A DNA stretch of 6,857 bases, from positions 1-6,857 of the forward strand of contig USLV01000067.1 of NCBI GenBank assembly GCA_900555705.1, read 5' to 3'. Origin of the DNA: an uncultured Oscillospiraceae bacterium. Lineage in GTDB: Bacteria > Bacillota > Clostridia > Oscillospirales > Acutalibacteraceae. Under the pieces are notes generated by a model. The model did no database searches. It saw only the letters and a program-made list of their open reading frames with translations, and was not told the DNA's origin. The number at the start of each line of letters is the position of its first letter. Position 1 is the first letter of the stretch. Below, piece by piece: positions 1-4,837 of this stretch. A program made the translations under genes and the position numbers.

Positions 1-588
1 CTTTCAGATGAACCCGATCCATCGCATAACCGGCGACGAGGAAAACAACGGCGCTGCCGCTTTTGCATCCGGAACAATGGTGACGGCGTCGGATCGGCCG
101 AAACCCTCTGGCACAGTGGTGATCCGACACCCGAGGATGTGCTGTCAGCGGTGCGCGCCTTTGATTTCACGGGCTATTCCGAGGTGATCTTCTGTGGTTA
201 TGGCGAGCCGCTCTGCGCGCTGGATACGCTGCTCGCGACCGCACGCTATATCCGGGAAACACTCGGTCTGAAAATTCGCGTCAACACAAATGGCCTCGGC
301 GATCTCATCAATGGTCGGCCAACGGCAGCACTGCTGGCCGACTGTGTGGATACCGTGTCCATCAGCCTCAATGCCCCGACCAGAGAAAAGTATGCGGATA
401 TCACGCGTCCCTCCTTCGGCGAGGATGCTTTCGAGGCGATGCTGCGGTTTGCACGGGACTGCAAACAATGTATTCCGTCAGTCAAGCTGACAGTGGTGGA
501 TGTGATTCCGCCGGAGGACATCGAGGCCTGCCGGAAGTTGGCCGCCGAACTGGATATCCCCCTCCGGGTACGGGAATATACCCCCTGA
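1..588 (+). CDS. TatD-associated radical SAM protein, N-terminus missing or disrupted
   Basis: This is the radical SAM protein family usually found beside TatD nuclease genes (TIGR04038-like, recognised from memory); its substrate is unknown. Frame 1 is open from the window edge to the TGA at 586-588. From about position 55 it reads as the family: CRFCIRNN, the last two cysteines of the CxxxCxxC cluster motif (residues 19 and 22 of the open frame), then VIFCGYGEP (residues 62-70, the SAM-binding GGE-like motif), INxxG-like VNTNG, SISLNAP and a C-terminal PPEDIEACRKLA followed by VREY. The C-terminus looks complete. Upstream of residue 19 the frame gives an arginine-rich stretch instead of the usual hydrophobic strand ending in NRC, and lysine stands where the first cluster cysteine should be. 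The GTG at 139 lies after the cluster motif and is not a credible start. As read here, the protein would lack a cluster ligand, so it is either broken by a sequence error or junction, or is a pseudogene. Confidence 0.85.
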   Translation, partial: LSDEPDPSHNRRRGKQRRCRFCIRNNGDGVGSAETLWHSGDPTPEDVLSAVRAFDFTGYSEVIFCGYGEPLCALDTLLATARYIRETLGLKIRVNTNGLGDLINGRPTAALLADCVDTVSISLNAPTREKYADITRPSFGEDAFEAMLRFARDCKQCIPSVKLTVVDVIPPEDIEACRKLAAELDIPLRVREYTP

Positions 589-590
589 CA

Positions 591-626
591 AGAAACCGTC
601 GCTGTCTTTCGGCAACGACGGTTTTT
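591..626. terminator. Intrinsic terminator, probably bidirectional, between convergent genes
   Basis: A perfect 9-bp inverted repeat, AAACCGTCG at 593-601 and CGACGGTTT at 616-624, encloses a 14-nt loop. On the plus strand it runs straight into TTTTTCTTC, so it is a good terminator for the radical SAM gene, which stops 4 nt before the stem. On the minus strand the stem is followed by the weaker tail CTTGTC, so it may also stop the DUF421-DUF4363 transcript arriving from the right. Confidence 0.75.
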
Positions 627-628
627 CT

Positions 629-1009
629 TCATAAGATATTCTCCCAGAGAGGCAATTCGAGATCGTTGAGTTTTTCGAGTTGCAGACGACAGCGGGCAAT
701 TTCCGAAGGAAAATGGTTTTCATCGCCGGTTTTCAGCATGACTGGTAGAGAGGCGGCGATCTCTTCTATTTGGATAATATCACCATGCTGCAAAAAGAAG
801 GAAAAGGTACGCGTACGCCTTGGAAATTCCGCTGCGAAATGTTCGGCCTGTCGACGTGCGCTATCGATATCGCCCTTCTCAAAGGCAGTTTGCATCTCAT
901 CCAGCGATTGGATCAGATAGTCGGTATTGCGTTGAAGAGTGCGTGTCGTCCATACACAGGCAGTTATCACGGCTGCAAGTAACGCGACCGCAATCAAAAG
1001 CCGTTTCAT
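629..1009 (-). CDS. DUF4363 family small membrane-anchored or lipoprotein
   Basis: A 126-residue protein that fits the DUF4363 family (function unknown), which in clostridia is typically found next to DUF421 genes. It has an N-terminal signal or transmembrane segment (residues about 4-21, MKRLL then a hydrophobic run), followed by a mostly helical charged domain with QSLDEMQTAFEKGD (about 34-47) and the characteristic LPLWENIL end. Residues I15-T16-A17-C18 match a lipobox, so it may be a lipoprotein with the rest outside the membrane; a plain N-terminal membrane anchor is the alternative. The ATG at 1007-1009 overlaps the stop of the DUF421 gene as ATGA, which points to translational coupling and one transcript. 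The family assignment comes from recognising the sequence pattern; no function is claimed. Confidence 0.8.
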   Translation of the reverse strand: MKRLLIAVALLAAVITACVWTTRTLQRNTDYLIQSLDEMQTAFEKGDIDSARRQAEHFAAEFPRRTRTFSFFLQHGDIIQIEEIAASLPVMLKTGDENHFPSEIARCRLQLEKLNDLELPLWENIL

Positions 1010-1701
1010 CCACTTGCCACCTTTCCACCGACATCCTCTTTCTGGAGGAGAAAATATTGTCTGGTCTTGGTTGCTGTCATCAGAAATACGTCGGACAGAT
1101 CACACTGGTGCTTACGGAGAATTTTTTGCAGCCAGTCCTCGGAAAGGCCGCAGAGCTGTAAAGACATCTTTGAAAGCTTCCCGTCGCTGATGACCACAGC
1201 CGGCATACCGTTGTCGTCCGGAGAGAGGCCGACGTCTGCGGCTGTGGCCGGCTGATGAGGCGCTTTGAGAAAGACGCTGAGTTTGCCGCCGGTTTCGGCG
1301 ATGGCATACTGCACCTGTGTGATATCAAAAATATTTTGCTGACGCAGGGATTCCGACAGATCGGACACCGTCATCCGCAGCTTTTTCAGCGCTTTCTGAT
1401 CGAGAACGCCGTCCCGGATGACGACGACCGGTTTGCCGCTGATAAGATGGGCGACAGATGGCACCTTCAGCATCAGCCCGGACAGTAACAGTTCGAGCGA
1501 TACCAGGATCGTGATCGGAATCAGGCCGTTGAGCAGCGGCATACCGCTCTCCTGCATCGGTACAGAGGCCATATCGGCAATTAACAGTGTAACCACCAGC
1601 TCGACTGGCTGCAGCTCTCCGAGCTGCCGCTTGCCCATAATGCGCATCGCGATAATCAGGAATATGTAGATGATCGCGGTGCGGATAGCGGTGACGGCCA
1701 T
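1006..1701 (-). CDS. DUF421 family membrane protein (YetF-like)
   Basis: A 231-residue integral membrane protein of the DUF421 family (relatives: YetF, YrbG and YkjA of Bacillus). The N-terminal part has three predicted membrane segments (about residues 4-21, 34-50, 57-80), with the family hallmark MRIMGKRQLGELQPVELV between the first two, followed by PVVVIRDGVLDQKALKKLRM and the C-terminal cytosolic DUF421 region. Its role is not established. Some family members in Bacillus spores have been linked to ion transport during germination, but that should not be transferred here without evidence. I chose the ATG at 1699-1701 because AGGGGG lies 8 nt upstream (1710-1715) and the protein then begins exactly as the family does. 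The frame stays open to 1788, but the extra 29 residues would begin inside the nrdG terminator hairpin. The stop overlaps the DUF4363 start by 4 nt. Confidence 0.9.
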   Translation of the reverse strand: MAVTAIRTAIIYIFLIIAMRIMGKRQLGELQPVELVVTLLIADMASVPMQESGMPLLNGLIPITILVSLELLLSGLMLKVPSVAHLISGKPVVVIRDGVLDQKALKKLRMTVSDLSESLRQQNIFDITQVQYAIAETGGKLSVFLKAPHQPATAADVGLSPDDNGMPAVVISDGKLSKMSLQLCGLSEDWLQKILRKHQCDLSDVFLMTATKTRQYFLLQKEDVGGKVASG

Positions 1702-1706
1702 GAAAG

Positions 1707-1761
1707 AATCCCCCTGTCGTTCGGTTTTCTCTGCCGATATTGTTAACGAAAACAGGGGATT
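1707..1761 (-). promoter_or_regulatory. Leader inverted repeat that could hide the DUF421 ribosome binding site
   Basis: On the minus strand AATCCCCTGT (1761-1752) is complementary, with a single bulged G, to ACAGGGGGATT (1717-1707), which contains the Shine-Dalgarno AGGGGG of the DUF421 gene. If the transcript starts upstream of 1761, the two arms could pair and cover the ribosome binding site. Inside the loop TTTC and GAAA could extend the pairing. A TATAAA at 1760-1765 could be a -10 element but has no convincing -35, and use of it would start the RNA within the first arm. No better promoter is visible between the nrdG terminator and the gene. Confidence 0.35.
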
Positions 1762-1779
1762 TATACAGGAAACGGATAA

Positions 1780-1825
1780 AAAAAGCATGGGATGAGGAAG
1801 CAGCCTTCTTCATTCCATGCTTTTT
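1780..1825 (-). terminator. Intrinsic terminator of nrdDG
   Basis: Two 21-nt arms (1780-1800 and 1805-1825) with a 4-nt loop pair along their whole length except for two positions, which are A-C mismatches in the minus-strand RNA (G-U pairs in the plus-strand RNA). The hairpin begins 2 nt after the nrdG stop and is followed on the minus strand by a run of T and then ATCC. The core GCATGG/CCATGC and the A/T ends make it a strong terminator for the nrdDG operon, separating it from the DUF421 gene. Confidence 0.85.
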
Positions 1826-1827
1826 GT

Positions 1828-2334
1828 TCAGATGACAATCTCCACCGCGTGCCCTTCCCGAAGAGAGGCGCGGGGGTCGATATAGCGCTGGTTGGCAGAG
1901 CCCCGAAAGCGAAGGCCAAGCGACTTCTGCTCCTGAATAAACGGGCCATCGATCAGAACATCCGTCTGTTCCAGCAGTGTCTGCCAACCGGGCTGCTCCT
2001 CGAGATGCGCCAACAGGTATTCGATCGTATAGCCGGTGAATACCCAGACATCTTTGCCGAGCGCCTGAATTTCCCTGGCGAGTTCCGCGAGCGGAGCCGC
2101 CTGCATGAAGGGATCTCCGCCTGTAAGGGTGATTCCCTTTAGCAGTGGGTTTTTTCGAAAGTCCGCGAGCAGCGTTTCCGTATCGCCCGCATAGCCGCCG
2201 TCCGGATCGTGGGATTCCGGGTTGTGACAGCCGGGGCAATGGTGCGGACAGCCCTGCGTAAAAACCGCAAACCGGATGCCGGGGCCGTCCACAATGGATT
2301 CCCGGATCACACCGGCGAGGCGAATAACCGCCAT
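1828..2334 (-). CDS. nrdG: Anaerobic ribonucleoside-triphosphate reductase activating protein
   Basis: Radical SAM activase that cleaves S-adenosylmethionine with a [4Fe-4S] cluster and abstracts a hydrogen from the C-terminal glycine of NrdD, producing the stable glycyl radical. The 168-residue length is typical. Visible motifs: ESIVDGPGIR (12-21), the cluster motif CPHHCPGC (C29, C33, C36) followed by HNPES, TGGDPF (71-76, the SAM-binding GGE-like motif), VWVFTGYT, and VLIDGPF. The C-terminal RFRGSANQRYID segment is also typical of the family. The ATG at 2332-2334 has GGGAGGG (2344-2350) 9 nt upstream, placed immediately after the nrdD stop; an upstream ATG at 2340-2342 is out of frame. The gap to nrdD is only 18 nt, so the two genes form an operon and are expected to be made together. 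Confidence 0.96.
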   Translation of the reverse strand: MAVIRLAGVIRESIVDGPGIRFAVFTQGCPHHCPGCHNPESHDPDGGYAGDTETLLADFRKNPLLKGITLTGGDPFMQAAPLAELAREIQALGKDVWVFTGYTIEYLLAHLEEQPGWQTLLEQTDVLIDGPFIQEQKSLGLRFRGSANQRYIDPRASLREGHAVEIVI

Positions 2335-2352
2335 AACGACATACCCTCCCGA

Positions 2353-4704
2353 TCAGACCTGCCGGGGAACACAGTCGCAGCCATCGGCCATCGTGTGTTT
2401 GACACGATCCTGCACCTCGGCATATTTGGCGTTGTTGAAACGATCCAGCGTGCCGACAAGATAGCCGGTGATGCGGCGGATACGCTCAAAATGCATCTCG
2501 TGCTCCTCCTCGCGGCGGCCGCATTTCGGACAGACATCTCCGATGATGCCGGTATAGCCGCAAACCGGGTCACGATCAACCGGATGATTGATCGAGCCAT
2601 AGCCGATACCAGCCTCTTTCATCGCCCGGACGATAGCCTCGAAGGCCTCGAGATTTTCGGTCGGGTCGCCATCCAGCTCCACATAGGAGATATGGCCGCC
2701 GTTGGTGAGCTCATGATAGGGCGCTTCGATCGCAATTTTATCAAAGGCGCTGATATCGTAATAGACCGGGACATGGAAGGAGTTGGTATAATATTCCCGA
2801 TCGGTGACACCCGGGATCACGCCGTATTTCTTCTTGTCGATCCGGACAAAACGACCGGAAAGGCCCTCGGCAGGGGTCGCGATCAGCGAGAAATTCAGAT
2901 GATATTTCTTCGAGGCGTCGTCCATGCGCTTGCGCATATAGCCAACGATTTCGAGACCGAGGTTCTGCGCCTCGCGGCTCTCACCGTGGTGCGAACCGAT
3001 CAGAGACTTGAGGCATTCCGCAAGACCAATGAAACCGAGGGTCAACGTACCGTGCTTGAGGACCTCACGAACCTCATCGTCCGGCCCCAGCTTTTCCGAG
3101 TCGATCCAGACGCCCTGTCCCATCAGGAAGCGATAATTGCGCACCTTCTTCTGGCACTGAATCTCAAAGCGTTCGAGCAGCTGTTCGATGATAAGGTCGA
3201 TCTTCCGGTCGAGCTCTTCAAAAAAGAACTCGATATTGCCGTGGCTGCGGATCGCGATCCGCGGCAGATTGACCGAGGTGAAGGAGAGGTTGCCACGGCC
3301 GAAGACCACCTCCCGGTTCGGATCATAGACATTCGCCATAACACGGGTACGGCAGCCCATATAGGCGCATTCTGTGTTTGGATCGCCGGGACGGTAGTAT
3401 TTCAGGTTAAAGGGCGCGTCCATAAAGGAGAAATTCGGGAAGAGGCGCTTGGCGCTGACGCGGCAGGCCAGCTTGAAGAGATCGTAGTTCGGCTCACCCT
3501 CGTTATAGTTGATCCCATCTTTCACCTTAAAGATATGGATCGGGAAGATGGGCGTTTCGCCGTTGCCGAGGCCGCGTTCGGTCGCAAGCAGTACGTTGCG
3601 GATGACCATACGCCCCTCCGGCGAGGTATCCAGACCGTAGTTAATCGAGCTGAAGGGGATCTGCGCGCCTGCGCGGCTGTGCATAGTGTTCAGATTGTGG
3701 ACAAACGCCTCCATCGCCTGATAGGTTGCGCGTTCCGTCTCCTCGCCACTGTGACGGACGGCAAAACGCTGGATGCGTGCAGCATCCTTCTCGCCATAAC
3801 GAGCGGTCAACACCGCCAGCTCCGCCTCGGCGTAGCCGTTGTCATTCGCCAGCACAGGGGAGAGACCGCTCTCCTTTTCCACCTGCTCCATCACGGACAG
3901 CGCGGCAGCGGCACTGTCCTCGACCTCGTCGAGCAGCTCCATCGCCTTTGCGAGATTCTGACGATAGAGGCGGCGGTAGGTCTTGGCAACACCCTTGGCC
4001 ATCGCATAGTCAAAATTGGGGACGCTCTGACCGCCGTGCTGGTCGTTCTGATTCGACTGGATGGCGATACAGGCAAGAGCTGAATAGCTCGCAATATCGT
4101 TCGGCTCGCGAAGGAAGCCGTGGCCGGTGGAAAAACCGCCGCTGAACAGCTTGTCCAAATCGATCTGACAACAGGTGGTGGTCAGAGTCAGAAAATCCAG
4201 ATCGTGGATATGGATGTCACCCTCGCGATGCGCCTTGGAGTGGGCGGGGTTGAGGACATACATCTCATAGAACTGCTTGGCACTTTCGGAGCCGTATTTC
4301 AGCATGGTGCCCATCGGGCAATCGCCGTCAATATTGGCGTTTTCCCGCTTGACGTCGTTCTCCTTCGCCTCCTGGAAGGTCAGATCCTCCAGCGTCTTCA
4401 TCAGCCGGGTGTTCATCTCCCGAACGCGGGAGCGTTCCGCACGGTAAAGAATATATTCTTTGGCGGTGCGGGCGTGGCCATTCTCAATCAGGACACGCTC
4501 CACCGTGTCCTGCACCTGCTCGACGGTCGGATTTTCGCCGCCGAGCATGGCCTCCAGCTCGGCAATCACGGCGTTTGCCAACGATTGCGAGGTCTGATAA
4601 TCGTGTCCGCCGAGCGCCTCGGCGGCTTTGAAGATGGCGCTTGCAATTTTTTCGGAATCAAAGGGTACGGTGCGACCGTCCCGCTTAACAATATGATCGA
4701 TCAT
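2353..4704 (-). CDS. nrdD: Anaerobic (class III) ribonucleoside-triphosphate reductase
   Basis: Oxygen-sensitive enzyme that reduces ribonucleoside triphosphates to deoxyribonucleotides using a glycyl radical installed by NrdG. The 783-residue protein has an N-terminal ATP-cone (about 1-95, starting MIDHIVKRDGRTVPFD), the overall activity switch, followed by the catalytic barrel. Visible family marks: DIHIHDLDF (163-171), TTTCCQ with Cys178/Cys179, one of which is the likely substrate-side cysteine, YMGCRTRV with the predicted thiyl-radical Cys451, a C-terminal zinc region (Cys715, Cys725, Cys728), and RRITGYLVG with the predicted radical Gly747, 36 residues from the end. The start at 4702-4704 is chosen because GGAGG (4713-4717) lies 8 nt upstream and the ATP-cone begins there; the longer frame to 4758 would start inside the promoter's -10 region. 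Odd points are a zinc region with three rather than four cysteines and a Cys-Asp-Cys near the C-terminus (776-778). Confidence 0.97.
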   Translation of the reverse strand: MIDHIVKRDGRTVPFDSEKIASAIFKAAEALGGHDYQTSQSLANAVIAELEAMLGGENPTVEQVQDTVERVLIENGHARTAKEYILYRAERSRVREMNTRLMKTLEDLTFQEAKENDVKRENANIDGDCPMGTMLKYGSESAKQFYEMYVLNPAHSKAHREGDIHIHDLDFLTLTTTCCQIDLDKLFSGGFSTGHGFLREPNDIASYSALACIAIQSNQNDQHGGQSVPNFDYAMAKGVAKTYRRLYRQNLAKAMELLDEVEDSAAAALSVMEQVEKESGLSPVLANDNGYAEAELAVLTARYGEKDAARIQRFAVRHSGEETERATYQAMEAFVHNLNTMHSRAGAQIPFSSINYGLDTSPEGRMVIRNVLLATERGLGNGETPIFPIHIFKVKDGINYNEGEPNYDLFKLACRVSAKRLFPNFSFMDAPFNLKYYRPGDPNTECAYMGCRTRVMANVYDPNREVVFGRGNLSFTSVNLPRIAIRSHGNIEFFFEELDRKIDLIIEQLLERFEIQCQKKVRNYRFLMGQGVWIDSEKLGPDDEVREVLKHGTLTLGFIGLAECLKSLIGSHHGESREAQNLGLEIVGYMRKRMDDASKKYHLNFSLIATPAEGLSGRFVRIDKKKYGVIPGVTDREYYTNSFHVPVYYDISAFDKIAIEAPYHELTNGGHISYVELDGDPTENLEAFEAIVRAMKEAGIGYGSINHPVDRDPVCGYTGIIGDVCPKCGRREEEHEMHFERIRRITGYLVGTLDRFNNAKYAEVQDRVKHTMADGCDCVPRQV

Positions 4705-4712
4705 GGATGCTG

Positions 4713-4717
4713 CCTCC
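4713..4717 (-). promoter_or_regulatory. Ribosome binding site fixing the nrdD start
   Basis: GGAGG on the minus strand, 8 nt from the ATG at 4704. It decides for the 783-residue protein over the 801-residue frame, whose ATG lies upstream of the expected transcription start. Confidence 0.85.
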
Positions 4718-4718
4718 G

Positions 4719-4734
4719 ATACTATATGTTGTAC
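4719..4734 (-). promoter_or_regulatory. Candidate NrdR box, downstream copy
   Basis: The minus strand reads gtaCAACATATAGtat. The NrdR box consensus as I recall it is acaCwAtATaTwGtgt; the core matches at 9 of 10 positions (C for T at one). It lies about 10-20 nt after the predicted transcription start of nrdDG, 33 bp from the second box, which is close to the three-turn spacing usual for paired NrdR boxes. NrdR is the ATP/dATP-sensing repressor of ribonucleotide reductase genes. Confidence 0.5.
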
Positions 4735-4746
4735 GATGCAAGAGGG

Positions 4747-4775
4747 ATTATAACCCATATATTGTTATCCGTCAA
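4747..4775 (-). promoter_or_regulatory. Sigma-70-type promoter of nrdDG
   Basis: On the minus strand TTGACG (4775-4770) is followed by exactly 17 nt and then TATAAT (4752-4747): a perfect -10, a five-of-six -35 and optimal spacing. Transcription should start near 4740, leaving a leader of roughly 35 nt with the GGAGG of nrdD. It lies just after the helicase terminator, so nrdDG has its own promoter. Confidence 0.85.
4752..4767 (-). promoter_or_regulatory. Candidate NrdR box, upstream copy
   Basis: The minus strand reads taaCAATATATGGgtt, matching the NrdR core CwAtATaTwG at 9 of 10 positions. It fills the spacer between the -35 and -10 boxes and covers the first base of the -10, a position where binding would block RNA polymerase. 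The other box is 33 bp downstream. No nrdR gene lies in this window, so the regulator itself is inferred. Confidence 0.55.
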
Positions 4776-4786
4776 GAGGGATTCCG

Positions 4787-4832
4787 AAAAAAGCGCAGAA
4801 AAACCACAAGTACCGAAGCATCTGGTTTTCTG
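4787..4832 (-). terminator. Intrinsic terminator of the helicase gene
   Basis: On the minus strand, 5 nt after the helicase stop, CAGAAAACCA (4832-4823) faces TGGTTTTTCTG (4806-4796), an inverted repeat with one bulged base, capped by a C(UUCG)G tetraloop with some mismatches in the upper stem. Six T residues follow at 4792-4787. It separates the helicase transcript from the nrdDG promoter that begins 12 nt later. Confidence 0.72.
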
Positions 4833-4837
4833 ACGAT

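Larger units (their letters stand above)
4739..4783 (-). repeat. 11-bp direct repeat across the nrdDG promoter
   Basis: AATCCCTCTTG occurs exactly twice on the minus strand, at 4783-4773 and 4749-4739, with a 34-bp period. The first copy supplies the TTG of the -35 box, and the second begins in the last bases of the -10 box. Each copy is followed 7-8 nt later by an NrdR-like box, so the region reads as two degenerate tandem units of about 33-34 bp. Confidence 0.8.

Noticed and set aside
203..207. DEFQD instead of DEYQD in helicase motif II as a possible oddity (residues 203-207 of the helicase)
   Set aside because: DEFQD is a common form of the Walker B motif in UvrD-family helicases.
1702..1788. 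A 29-residue N-terminal extension of the DUF421 protein
   Set aside because: Its ATG would sit inside the nrdG terminator hairpin and has no ribosome binding site, while the ATG at 1701 has AGGGGG at 8 nt and matches the family start.
1325..2239. A 304-codon minus-strand frame spanning nrdG, the terminator and the DUF421 gene
   Set aside because: It is out of frame with two recognisable genes and crosses a strong terminator; its sequence is the arginine-rich type seen in frame shadows.
2209..4083. A 624-codon open frame on the plus strand opposite nrdD, with a second one at 4120-4833
   Set aside because: It lies antisense to a fully recognisable nrdD/nrdG, resembles no protein family, and is explained by the codon bias of a GC-rich gene leaving the opposite frame free of stops.
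4705..4758. An 18-residue N-terminal extension of NrdD
   Set aside because: It would start between the -35 and -10 boxes, upstream of the predicted transcription start; the ATG at 4704 has GGAGG at 8 nt and begins the ATP-cone.
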